From Pseudocercospora fijiensis CIRAD86 (lineage: Eukaryota > Ascomycota > Dothideomycetes > Mycosphaerellales > Mycosphaerellaceae), in assembly GCF_000340215.1 (NCBI RefSeq), contig NW_006921552.1:1-64000 (forward strand): 64,000 bases of DNA, in the 5' to 3' direction. Shown in pieces: positions 12,400 through 24,449 of the stretch. Below the pieces are notes generated by a model. It was given only the letters and a program-made list of their open reading frames with translations. It ran no database searches and had not been told where the DNA came from. Position 1 is the stretch's first letter, and each line of letters opens with the position of its first letter. Position numbers and translations under genes: made by a program.

Positions 12400-14319
12400 A
12401 ATCCGAGATTTTACCGAATCCGCGGGCTACGAATCGATATCGAGTCGGACCCTAACTTATACCTAACTTCGTAGTAGTAAGGGGGTTTACTAAGCACTAC
12501 ACCTATAGTAGAGCTAAAGAGCCTTAGTAACTTCGTATACGTCGATATATAGCAAACCTATAGTAGCTATAGCACTAGCGCCTATTATCGAAAGCTAGCT
12601 ATATATATAGTAATATCTTACTATATCGAATATAGGTTATATAACCGGCTGCTTAAAAGCTCCTACGGCTATAAGCAATATAGAAATAAGTGCGAGAAAC
12701 GCGTCGTACTAAAAGAATTTGCCGAGTACGATTCTACTATAAACAATACCGCGAAGCGAGCCCGACTTAACTTATATACGATCTAAGGTAGTAACTAGAG
12801 CGCCGAATAAGCCGACGATAGATCGATACTAGAAGGCATATAGTAAGACGTAAATAAAGAAGGCATAATAGAAGCTATTCTAGCAACGATATTAACGCTA
12901 ACAGTACTAGCGCTATAGGAAGATAAAGGAAGTATAGATAGTATTAAATAGGATAGATATCTTAAATTACCGGAATTCGATATATAGGATAGCCTAGCGG
13001 ACGAAGACGAAATAGAAAGCGTATAGGCAACTGCCGCCGGAACGATAATAACGCTAGGAAGCTAGAAGTTAATAAGATTACGGCTAATACTAAAAGGCTA
13101 CTATACCGCGGATAATATCGATATATTTACCGAATATACTAGCCGTACCGCTAGTAAGCCTATAGCTAGATATAGTATAATTACAGTTTAGTATAGTAGA
13201 GTAAATATAAGCGCCTAATCTATAAGTAGCGTTGAAATACGAATATAAGATACTTCGGGCGAGTACGGAACATTTAAGTTACTATTCGATATAAGCTTTA
13301 CGCAATTCTTAAAGAGAGAGAGAATATCCGGATATATAATTGCGAGGCTTTTCGAAGACGAGAGGCTAGTACTACTATACAATCTACTAAGCTAGAAAAG
13401 TATAAAGGCTATAACGTCGAAACTGCGAGCCGGCGGTATACTACTATCGAGGGCATTAGGTTAAAATATATGCTTGTAGGCGGCTGCGCGTGCCTACTAA
13501 GTACGAGCGAAGCTTTCGTACTCCGTATAAATTGCGTCTTCTAGTTGCATCGTGTCGCGCGGTATGTAGCGCGTATGTCGTGCTTTAAAGCGGGTATTAC
13601 GGGCGTATAGTGTTGCTATTATTAGCGCGTAGTATTGTCGTTACCGTGCTTTATTATTATTGTCTAGAAGTCGCGTAAAAGTTGATACCTAAGGGTAACT
13701 ATATAGGATTTAGCTAATTAGACAATCGCATTCTAAAATCCGGGGAGTTACGTAGATAGCGAAACGACGTACTAAACTACTAGCGGGCGAGACTGCTATA
13801 GTAGTACGAGCTTCGCTCGCAATAAAGGTTCGAAAGCTATACCTTCCGATAAGTCGAACGGGTTACGGTAGTATAGAACTAGTACTACGATACCGATCCG
13901 TTAAGAAAGCAGTAATGTTCTTAATAGGTTATAGTAGCTTTAGGAATAATCTAGTATATAAGCTATATCGAGCGTAGACGACTAACGACCTACTACGGCG
14001 AATCTACTCTAATATAGCGTTAGTAGACTAGTAGTAGGATACCTAGAGCAAGATAAATATAGACGGCGTAACGATTATACCTCTAATCGTAGTAACCGAT
14101 AAAACGTAGATTACTAACTACTAAGGTAACTTAATAGTATACCCTATATACCTAACTATCGGAAACCTATACGTATAAGTATATAACGCGAATAATAGAC
14201 CCGGCACGATCTTACTAGGACTACTACCGGTCGTTAAGGATAGCGATAGTTTTACTAAAAACAGTGTATATTATATATCGATAGTATATATATTTCGCTC
14301 CGCTATAAAAGCGGCCGAC
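12400..14319 (+). pseudogene. Plavaka-like transposase, N-terminal half (decayed)
   Basis: The + strand frame with TAG/TAA stops can be followed from about 12,400. The diagnostic part lies at about 14,050-14,220: PLIVVTDKT, then ITNY, YPIYLTIGNL and ILLGLLPV. This matches the family pattern of 'SDKT.LT', 'WPVYLTIGN' and 'GYLP' seen in Plavaka transposases. The preceding text (FRNNLVYKLYRA) also fits the family. The frame is cut at 14319 by element B and resumes at 21720. Confidence 0.72.
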
Positions 14320-14516
14320 TATAGGAAGGGTTATATTAGTAGGTAGATAGGGTAGTAGTAGATACAAGTAGTATTCGATAGAGATCTAGGAGGAGAAGGA
14401 GGAAGGCAGGCTAGTTAGCCTAACGCTAAGCGCTAAGCCCTACCTAAGGCACTAAGACCCTAGCTTTACTCGGCCTAACTACACACTAGTGACGCACAGC
14501 CTCTTTAGCCCTAATA
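14320..14516 (-). repeat. 3' LTR of element B
   Basis: TATAGGAAGG to CCTAATA, 197 bp. TG and CA ends are both mutated to TA. It directly follows the TSD CCGAC. Confidence 0.92.
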
Positions 14517-15659
14517 TACGCTTCCCTTCTAAAGGCCGCGCCCTCGTAGCCTGTCTATATTCTAATCTCGACCTCTATTGCTACTAACTTAGTAAGTCTA
14601 ATAAGCTACTTAGCCGCGCTGAATTAAACACTAAACTGCCCAACTATATAACCACATCAAACCTTACCTCTAATACAATATAATGTATAACTCTAACTGC
14701 GCTATCCCTACATATAATAAACTATAAAGTAATATATATCTAGAAGAATTAAGGGCCTTCGACTAATTACAATACGAGCGCGTCTTCCCTACTATAATAG
14801 GTAGACGTACGAGGTATTGTAGCACTGCCTCCGTTCCAAGTAATATCGTACCGAGTTCTTTACGTCTACTCTTAAAAGACCTAGCAATATCCGCTCTAAG
14901 GGTTGTTCTTATTATTACGAGGGCTATTATTTACTATCGTAGTTTTACTAGCCCTAATTAGTTAGGTTTAGTAGCCTTTAATTGTTAATCTTATCTTATG
15001 TTTTTAAAAAACACAGTTCGTCTAGTTTCTATAGGTAAAGGCTATTATAAGTGTAATAGTTAAGGTTCGCCTTACTTAAAGGATCGGAAAGATCGAGGAG
15101 TAACCTATTGTCCGCAAGATCGACCCCGGCTAGCTTAGCTCTATAGTTTTTGCCCTTAGTTAGTCTATTAGTTAGTCTATTAGTCGCTCAATCTTTTAAC
15201 TTAGTTAGCGTAGTACAGGTAAGGTTGTTTTTGTAGGCGTAGTAGCGATAACAAGTAAGGTTAGCAATAGTAGCGAGTAGGTAATATTAATAATAGCGGC
15301 GCTAGTCGTCTTAGCGCTAACTTTACCTTGCTTTTAATTTCCTTCGACTAGTAACACTTTAACTAGCGATATACTCCGTAATACCGTTACTAATATAGCC
15401 GCGCCGGCCGCGCCGTCGTTATCGTTATTATTACTATTTACGCGTACGCGCGCCGTCCTCGCCGATCGCCTAGGCCTTAAGGCCTCGATAGAAGGAAGGA
15501 ATAAGAGAGGGACCTAAATACTAGGAGAAGGGCCTTATAGGGCGTATTAGTAAAGAGGTAGAGCCCTTAAAAGAGCATGCGATTAGTTAACGCGTTACGG
15601 CGCGCTTATTAATACTCGGTGCGTGTTTACTATAGTAATATAGTCTTATTATCCTAGTT

Positions 15660-18600
15660 TGCCGGCCTCTAATTAGTTAGCTAATAGCACCCTAGGGGTA
15701 GCATTGTTCCTAGGCCTTTCGGGTAATATTATAGGCCCTTAGCCTTCTTCTTGTTCTTTATACTAGTCTAAGACTTATCTAACAACTTAGTTATGTCTTT
15801 AAAAGAGGCTTTAGCTTCCTACGAGTTCTATTTAGGTAAATAGCCTTGCTATCTTAGTAGGTACTCCCTCTTGCCTTACCTAGTCCGGTGCTTTAGGATG
15901 CGTTCTATAGACTATAGCTCTTCGCTATCGGCTAAGACTTCTTCTAACTTAGTAGGCGCTTTATCGCCTTCGCGCTAGTAATATAGTTTAAGGAGGGAGA
16001 TATATGTTGAATTGTGTAGTAGTAGTGTAGGCTGAACTGTGTTATGTTCGTTGTGTTCTATCTAAACTAGTAACTATCCTAGGTATATATATATTTAGTC
16101 CTTCCTATTATCGAGTATCCTTACTATTGTCGGCTACTCCGACAATAGTATCGGTATATCCGATAGTTCTAGAGGCGCCGTATTACGCCTCGTAATCTTA
16201 TTTCTTTATATATAAAGGCTGTATATATATAAAGAAGGATATAAGGACAAAGCAGCCCGAAATTATCATTTACTCGCTTTGAGGCTAACAAAGCTTATTT
16301 CTAAGAATATAGAAGGTGTTATAGATAGTATAATAAGGTAGAAGCTATAACTAGTAGGCCTAGCTATTGCCCTTCGGTTCTCGGATACGGAATAGGCTAA
16401 TGTATCTTAGTAAGAGCTTAGGCCTTGTTTTGCTATTAGGTAATAGGTGTTTGCGGATACGGAGGTTCTTTATGCTAAGTATAACTATATCGCCTTGCTT
16501 AAAGGTTATTAGCGTATAGTGTTTATTATAATAGGCCTTCTAATAGGCCTAGGCCTTTGCTAGTTTGTTAGCTATCTTAGCGTGAATTTCTCGTATCTTC
16601 TAAACCCTCTTAATAGCCGCTAGTGTCTTAGGTTAACCTTGACCCGCTTCCCTTTCCTTACGCTCGGCCTCGAGCGATAGGGGATCTTATAGCAATATAG
16701 GGTTACTATCTATTATAGCGAAATAAGGGGAGACCTTAGTAGATAAGTAGACACTGTTATTGTATACGAATTTAGCTAGTTATAGGAGGTTAACCTAGTT
16801 ATTAGGGTTCTTATTAATATAGCTACGTAGATATTGCTATAGGGTAGCATTTTGCCTCTTAGTTTAGCTATCTGTTTATAGATAGAATACTATAGACAGG
16901 CGATGCTTAAGTCTTAGCTGTAGGTTTATCTTACTCTAATAATAGGATATAAATATCGAGCCTCGGTCGGAGACTATCCCTTTAGGGGTTCCCTAATAGC
17001 TATAGAAGATGTTATTCTATAGTGCTTTAGCTATATTAATAGCTGTCTAATCCTACCGAGTAGGGATATAGCGAGCGCCTTTAGTAAACCGATCTACTAT
17101 AATAAGGATAGTATCGTACACGTCCTTGCTACCCCTACGCTTAGTAGGCGGAAGGCCTATAATAAAGTCTATTATAAGCTCTGTAAATGGTTTCGTTAGA
17201 ATAGGGAGTAAAGACAACTCGCCGAATAGTAAGTGCTTAGGTGCTTTAACTCGCTAGTATACTATATAGGTCTATATATATTCCTTTATATGCCGCTTAC
17301 TATTTAGCTAGTAGTATATACGCGATAGTAGCTCGTACGACCTCTCTATACTATAGTAACTAGCGAGTTTACTATTATAGTGCCTCTTTAAAAGCTCTTG
17401 TCTAATCGATTGTTTAGCGGGGATATAGTATCTGCCCTTAAACTTTAAGTAACCTTTGTCGTCGATCGAATAATTACTCTTACTAGATCGAGTCGCTCGC
17501 CTACTTACGAGCCTATTAATACGTTTAATAGCAAAGGCGTCCCTCTGCTAAGCCCGTAATAGCTTATCTATAAACGATTAACTATCCCTATTTGCAAGGT
17601 TATTTAATAGCACCCTCGCTATTAAACGAGGCACGTATTATATATATCTAATAGTACTAGTAGCCGGAACTACTACAACCTCTTCTATAGTGCTATCGCT
17701 ATAGATAGCAATATCTTCAACCGAGTTATTATAGCTCGAGCGATCTACGTCCTTTCTTTTAATATGCACTAGAAGAACGACAACTCCGCTATAGCATTTG
17801 TTACCGCCGCGGGGTCCGGAGGTCCGCTTATCCTACGCTTGCTTTATAGCAAGGTCTATAGCAATTTTATACTACAGGGTTAGAAACAAAGAATTAATAG
17901 ATTGCTAAGTCTCGCTATCGTAATTAGGTCGCCTCGATAGGCTATTAGTAGGGTTGCTTACGCCTAGCCGATATAGTATATTAAAATCAAACCTAGCGAG
18001 GTAGACAGCCTATCTAGCCTATCGACCTATAACCCTAGTAACCTTAGTAATACTACGGAGGTTGTTATAGTCTGTATAGACCTGTATTATATATTAAGCC
18101 CTATCGAGGTAGTGCCTCTAATACCTAAAGGCCTCGATAATAGCTAGTAACTCTTACTCGTAGGTCTCGTAGCGACGCTTAGCATTAATTATCTTCCGTA
18201 AGAAGAAGGCAATTAGGTACTAGTAGGTGTTATTAGCCTACTGTAACATAATAGCTAATATAGCGAACTGTAAAGCGTTAGTCTTAATACGGATCTGCTT
18301 GCTTAGTATAAAATAGTATAATAGGGGGACTTTAGTAAAGCGTTGCTTTAGACCGTTAAAAGCGGCTTATACTCTATTAGTCTATTTAAACTCTCTAGAA
18401 GGGTTTGCCTTAGTCTTAGTAAGCTTAGTTAGTAGTATTACATGCCTCGAATAGCCCTTAATAAAGCGGCGGTAAAAGTTAGTAAAACCTAGGAATAATT
18501 GAAGCTCCTTAACGTTAGCTACTTAGTAATAGTCGTAATCCGATTAGGATTAGCCTTAACACCCTTAGTTAATACGAGGAAGCTGAGGAATAATACCTCC

Positions 18601-19900
18601 TTAGTAGTAAAGGTGCATTTAGAAGGCTTGCAATATAAGCTATATATTCTTAGGCGATCGAGTACCTTACGGACTATAGCCTAGTGCTCCGCAATATTAG
18701 GTAAGTATATATAAACTAGGATGTTATCTAGATAAACTATATAGAGGTAATCTAATAGGCCTAATAGGGCCCGATTAATATAGGACTAGAATGCTATAGA
18801 GGCGTTAGCTAGCCTAAATAGTATAACTAAGTACTCGAAATAGCTATAGCGAGTACGGAAGGCTGTTTTCTATTCATCGCCCTTTCGAATATAGATACGA
18901 TAGTACGTATCCTTAATGTCTAATATAGTATAGAAATAGGCGCTAGAAAGGCGATCGAGGGTCTTATTAATAAGCGGAAGTAGACAGCGGTCTTTAATAG
19001 TAACAGTATTAAGTCTACGGTAATTAACGTATAAACGTAGGCTACTATCCTTCTTTAGTACGAATAGGATAGGTATACTAGTAGAGCTGTTACTATACCG
19101 AATACGGCTATTAGCTAGGTTTTCCTCTAGGTACTTACATAGTATAGCAAGCTCTCGTTTACTAAGGTTGTAGAGGAGACTAAAAGGAACCTCCTTGCCC
19201 TATATAATATCGATCTTATAGTCCGTTTCTTTAAATATAGGCAACGTCGATACTAGGTAGTATTTAAACACGTTAATATAGGTCTCGCGAATAGGCTATA
19301 GAATGCGAGCGAGTTAGTTAGGGTCTATACTATTAGGGGGCATAGGTTTATCGTTATTACTACCGAGTAGGTCGGTAGTCGGATTAGCTAAGGCGGAGGC
19401 TAGTATTAGGTTACTAATAAATAGGACCCTAATATAGTTAGGGCACTCGCTAGTATTAATATGTTTAATGTCCTCTTTCCTAGCGATTCTAAATCGCTAC
19501 TATTAGCTGCCTAGGTCTATAGCTACGGCATAGTACTTAAGAATAGGGTTACTAATAATAATAGTAGCTCCTCTATATAGGTTGTCTATATCTACTACGT
19601 AGGCCGTAAAGTCTAGTAGGCGTTTATTTCCGAGGTCGTCCTTTAGAACTATAGGAATATAGTAGGCCCTATAGGTTAAGTACCGAGCGTTATTAAACTA
19701 AGCAAGGGTTAGTAGGTTAGTCCTAGGCAATTGTCGAAGGTCTAATTACTTAGCTAGGCGATAGCTAATAAGGGCACTAACCGAATTCCCTAGATCTAGT
19801 ATAACCTTAGTCTTATAATTAGTGCTATACGAGTCCGATACGAGGCAGGTACGTATAATAGCTAGTATAATATTAATAGTCTTACGCCGTACGAGGCTAA
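15660..19900 (-). pseudogene. Element B pol remnant
   Basis: The same domains as in A, shifted: RT core at about 18,500-19,220, with the catalytic box again VYLDN (about 18,718-18,740); RNase H at about 17,930-18,270; integrase at about 16,740-17,430, with the zinc-binding CxxC lost; and a chromodomain at about 15,840-15,940. Stops are TAG/TAA at former Gln/Trp codons. Short open frames such as 18499-18684 (+) are mirrors of this gene. Confidence 0.85.
15990..16312. other. Insertion in element B relative to element A
   Basis: In A the text GGAGGGAGATATAGAAGGTGTTATAG is continuous (about 6893-6918). In B it is interrupted after GGAGGGAGATATA (about 15,995-16,007) by some 300 bp, and resumes with ATAGAAGGTGTTATAG at about 16,307. 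The extra DNA contains GTATATATATATTTAG-type AT runs and the inverted pair TTGTCGGCTACTCC / GGATACCGACAATAG-like near 16,128-16,165. It may be a small non-autonomous insertion (MITE or solo LTR). I could not fix a TSD. Confidence 0.55.
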
Positions 19901-19929
19901 CAGTTAGTACGGCGCTTATTCTTTTTTCG

Positions 19930-21480
19930 ACTAATAGGAAGGACCGATAGGGGTAGTATTAGCGGCCGAAAGGTGCTTTCGGTACTTAGCGGTAGTACGG
20001 TCGATTCGGGCCTAGTCCTTAGGTTTGTTATATTAGCCTAGTAGGTAACTAGTGCTATTACAGTTAAAGCACTTTAATCCGGTTAGGGGGTTGCTATAGC
20101 TATTGCTGCTATTATTAGTCGAGCGGTTAGCATTATAGGGATACGAGCCCCTTCTACGGCCCCTATCGCGGCCTCCTCTATATAGCCGTCGGCTACGGCC
20201 TCTTCTACGGGCGTTATTACTATTCCTATTATTAGCATTGTTGTTCTAGTAGAAACCTTAGTTTCCTCCGCGGCTACGATAGGTAGATAGGCGTATCTTA
20301 GACTCTAACCGTTATTGTAGCTATACTACACGCTCTATAGTCTCGACTTTAACTATAAATTGAATACGTATAAGATTAGCCTATTCGAATATACGGCGGC
20401 GGTCTAATTCGAGAATAAGCTCCTACCTAAGCTTTAGGCGTAACTCGGAGATCTATATAGAATTAGTCTTAGCCGGAAGGTCGTCCTCGAGGGTCTTTAA
20501 ATAGGCCTTAAATAAGCGAGCCGATTAATTAGTCTTTTGTTTAGCTCGAAGGTACTAGTCCTAAGCATATTGTTGCCTTAGTATAGGGTTTCTAAGAGTG
20601 TCTAGTATAATAGTTTTATAGGTTTGCTACTAAACAGCAGTCTAGTTATAAAGGGAATCAAAATAGTTATCCTATATACGCTTAGGGTTACCGTTAATAT
20701 ACTACATAGTATAGACAACTAAGGAATAGTTATCTAGTAGCGCTCTCGGTGCATTGCGCTAGTTAAGCTTACAGTTACGAATATAGTTATTATATTGCTT
20801 TCGACTAGAGCTATTAAACACAGTATAGTCCTTAAGTTTAGCATCCTTCTTCTAGACTAGGACTAATAGTAAGGAAGGCCCTACTATCGGCTTAGTGTTA
20901 GTTATTAGGGCCTCCTAAAGGCGGCGAAGCTCGAGGAGGTTATCCTTTAGCTACTACTCTTAACGTAGGGCAGTAAGCCTGTTTTAAGTAGCTTCTTAAA
21001 GTCTCCCTACTAGTTAGGGGCTAAAGGCTAGTTAGCTATATCGTCGATTAACAATATTGTTAAGAATGTCGTTAATAGGCAATTCTAGATTATTACCTAG
21101 AACTATAGGTTCTTTAGTAGGCCTAGCAGTAGGCTCTTTAGCAGGTGCTTTAGTAGGCACTTTAGTAGGTACTATGCTAATAACGTTGTCGTTGCTAGCG
21201 CTACTAGCGGCGCCGCGATTGTTATTGCTTCGTAATAAGCCGGCTATTGTAATAAGGGGTAATACTAATAATATATTATAGGCCCCTATAGTGTAGATAT
21301 AGCGGAATTAGCGAGTATCGGCCTAATATGCTTAACTTAGTATAATAGGCCGTATAGAAGGCCTTGCTTAATAATTAGTACGGTTGTTTTAGTAGAATAG
21401 TACGTATAGGTCCCGTTCTTCGGGCGTAATATAGTTAAATCGATGGTTTTCGTAGCTATACCGCTAAAAGCTTGAAATAA
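19930..21480 (-). pseudogene. Element B gag remnant
   Basis: Homologous to the gag of element A by position and sequence. A zinc-knuckle region lies at about 20,030-20,080. The Gly/Ala/Leu-rich + strand frame at 21057-21281 is the antisense of the low-complexity N-terminal Gag part, as in A. It is broken by RIP stops. Confidence 0.72.
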
Positions 21481-21522
21481 GGACTATCTAGCTACTGCCC
21501 TTAAAGGGTAGATCGAATACTA

Positions 21523-21719
21523 TATAGGAAGGGTTATATTAGTAGGTAGATAGGGTAGTAGTAGATATAAGTAGTATTCGATAGAGATCTAGGAGAAGAA
21601 GGAGGAAGGCAGGCTAGTTAGCCTAACGCTAAGCGCTAAGCCCTACCTAAGGTGCTAAGACCCTAGCTTTACTCGGCCTAATTACATACTAGTTACGTAT
21701 AGCCTCTTTAGCCCTAATA
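21523..21719 (-). repeat. 5' LTR of element B
   Basis: TATAGGAAGG to CCTAATA, 197 bp. It is followed by the TSD CCGAC at 21720-21724, after which the Plavaka frame continues. Confidence 0.92.
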
Positions 21720-24000
21720 CCGACGGCGAGGGCTAGGACATTATATATACAGATAGCGCAACGCGTAGGTGCTTTCTAATCTTAGTAGTAATATTAGTAG
21801 ACTATAAAGAGCAAGTTACAATTACCGGAGTTAAGACAAACATATATTACCTAAGTTGCCTAGCATACCCGATAGAACGAGAGTACCTCGATATTATAGT
21901 AGAATAGCGGTTATACGAATCTACGAAGTAGCGATATCTAAGGCAACGCAAAGGCGAATATATAGTAAAGGATCTATAGAACGTCTACGATATCGATTGC
22001 TTTATATAGCGCTAGAAACACGTCGATATATACCGGTCTTTAGTAGTAGACATACTATACTAGCTACTAAAAGGAGTGCTAATATACGCAATCTAATAGA
22101 CTACGGACCTACTAGTAGACAAGATAAGCTATATAAAAACAAGGAGATACCGACTAGTTACCGACTCGACCCCGAATAGGGGCCTATCTACTAAAATAAG
22201 AAAGCTAGGGAAAATAGTAGTATAAGGGATTATCGATATAATACTAGATAGACAGTTCGCGTATATATCTATATATACTAATCTTCGCAAGTTCTACTAC
22301 TACTTAGCAGTTACTTAGTAGATAGGCTAAGAGTAGTAAAGCGTCCTACGAGTCTTATTAGTTATATTTATACTACTACTCGAAGAGGTCCGTTAACCGT
22401 AGGCGATAAGATTTCTATATATATTAGTAGACTTTACTATTCTAGCGATATATAGATACTATAACGACGAAACAGTTAAATATCTTAGGATAGCATTATA
22501 CCGGATAAACGAATAGAAGAATGTGTTTCGCTTATATAGGGTAATAAAGGTATAGAAGAGGGCCTAGCGGGAGGCGAAGGCTACTACGCGAAGAACGAAC
22601 GATTTAAATAACGACGATGCGGTTATAATAGACGAGGACGACGAAGCTAACGAGCTAATAATAACACAAATAGAAGGGCACTTTAATATACCGAAATTCT
22701 ACGGTACAATATATGCCCCGAGCTATATTAAGACGTTCGGCAATCTTCTAGACTTAAATACTAGCTATTTCGAGCACAAATACTATAAACTACTAAAGCT
22801 TACATTTCGGCTAATAAATAAGAAGCCTAGCTAGGAAGAAAGTATACTAGATAGCGATACTAACAGATTAAATATATAGGCCGAAGACGATAAAGAATAT
22901 ATAGCAATCCCTACAAATACTCGCACCGTTAAGAAGTATACGTAATAGCTAATAATACTAACTATAGCATAGCTAGTAGAGGACATCCTAGGATACTAGC
23001 CCGAGAAATAGAGGAACGGAAAGAAATTAGTTAAGTAGATTACGATAAGGGAGGCTATAGCTATAATAGAAGAGAACTTAGGTCGCGACTTCTAATAAGC
23101 GATTGCGGTATTCGTATAGCAATAGGGTGCCTACGATAAGAATAGCGTATTAAGTACCGTAGCCGACTCTAATGATATCGTAACGGACTATATATACGTC
23201 CTAGATATAGAGATCTACTTCTACGGTAGAATCCGATACTAGAAGCCTACGGGTAAGGATATAGAATATCCTAACGTAGTAGTAGCCGACTTCGCGAGAT
23301 ATATACTAAACTAGGAGGGGCTCTACGGCAATAGACGTTATAATTTTATATAGATATAGGAATACAACGTTAATTATATAGAAATACCTAATAAATTAGC
23401 GGTTCGATTCGGCGGTCGCCTACTAGCTTAACTAAAGTACGTAATCTCGATTAATATAGAAATAGGAATTAAATATAGGAAGGGGCTTAGGACGAAATAG
23501 AGGCCCGTTATAGGCGTTTTTGTTAAGCTTTACGACTATGTTAACGATAAGAGCGAGTATAAGGATACGTATAGTCTAACGACAATCCGGCTACGGCGTC
23601 TTTTACCGTACTATAGTAGACTTAAAGGGCGACGGGTATATAGCCTACTACTAGTCTATTATATATTATACGCTATACCCGTAGACGAAGGCGCCCCGTA
23701 TAGAACTCGCTATATTAATAGTATAGTTAATTTCGAGACGTATAATACAATTTACGACGAGGAATAGGAGGATAAGGAAATGCGAGCTATAAAGGCTTAT
23801 AGGCGAGTAATAAAAAGGCAACGTACTATATAGAGTATATAGAAATTATACCTCCGAAATATAAAGGACAATAATACTAAGGCGGCGAAGAATAATTTTA
23901 TAGTTAATAGAGAACGTATAAGATAGAATATAGCGATATATAGTAACGACGGTTAATATAATAGTAATACACTTAAAACTATAGTACTACTAGTATATTC
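21720..24000 (+). pseudogene. Plavaka-like transposase, C-terminal half (decayed)
   Basis: Directly after element B the + strand frame gives the RRCF, LILVVILVDYKEQ and ITGVKTN text, matching the family block in which 'RRCFP...IADY.EQ...ITGVKS' follows the catalytic region. At about 22,680-22,850 HFNIPKFYGTIY, SYIKTFGNL and LNTSYFEHKYYKLLKLTFR match the C-terminal conserved block of Plavaka transposases (pattern F-x-IPK-x-H ... FG ... NTE ... H). A long less-conserved tail follows to about 23,980. Stops are TAG only. The open frame 21856-22179 is not the transposase frame throughout. Confidence 0.75.
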
Positions 24001-24140
24001 TAGTTTAGACCGAGTCGACTAATACGACCGAGTCGACGAGTCGATAAGTATTAATATAGCACTATACGAATAGTATAAACATTACTAACGACTACGACTA
24101 CGAGCGACCTAGAGCGATCCTATATATATAAAAATTTATA

Positions 24141-24279
24141 GCGTCGATCCTATCGATCGCGTCGATCGCGTCGATTCTATCGATCCTAAGCGATCTAGGC
24201 GCGAGTCGGGTCGCGACTCGGTCGCTTAGGATCGCTTAGGATCGCTTAGGATCGATAGGATCGATAGGATCGACGCGAT
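24141..24279. repeat. Large imperfect inverted repeat built from GATCG units
   Basis: The left arm (about 24141-24207) and right arm (about 24211-24279) are near reverse complements centred on GCGCGAGTCGGGTCGCGAC. Inside the arms, GATCCTA/TAGGATC and CTTAGGATCG repeat in tandem (three CTTAGGATCG copies at 24225-24254). It can fold into a long hairpin. It is CpG-rich in a block otherwise rich in TA. It may be the terminal structure of the Plavaka-type element or a separate satellite. Confidence 0.7.
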
Positions 24280-24449
24280 TAGAAAAAAAGTTTTCGTAAT
24301 ATATAGCTATAATAGATTTTCTAAAGCCGGCTATAGTACGTTAATATAGTACGATAGTAAATCTAATAACGCTATATAGAGAAGAGCAATTGCCCTTATT
24401 ATAACTGCCCCTTATCCGCCTTACTATACTTATACCCGCTACCTATTTA

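Larger units (their letters stand above)
14320..21719 (-). mobile_element. Ty3/gypsy chromodomain retrotransposon B, complete but RIP-killed
   Basis: The element is 7,400 bp long with 197-bp LTRs at 14320-14516 and 21523-21719 and the 5-bp TSD CCGAC (14315-14319 and 21720-21724). Domain order and strand match element A, and long stretches align with A along the whole body, so the two belong to one family or to sister families. Compared with A it has an additional block at about 16,000-16,310, between the region after the chromodomain and the LTR side. LTRs differ at 9 positions by my count, 8 of them transitions. Confidence 0.94.
12349..24110 (+). mobile_element. Plavaka-type (CACTA-like) DNA transposon, split by A and B
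   Basis: Sequence on the two sides of element B (left of 14320, right of 21719) reads as one + strand transposase of the Plavaka group of fungal CACTA-like/KDZ elements. The same sequence is joined across element A at TSD CGTAA, so the transposon begins left of 5157. Terminal inverted repeats were not identified; the right end is placed near 24,000-24,110 because the protein frame fades there and a structured GATCG-rich repeat begins. Two independent LTR elements inserting into it make it one of the older layers in this block. Confidence 0.75.
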
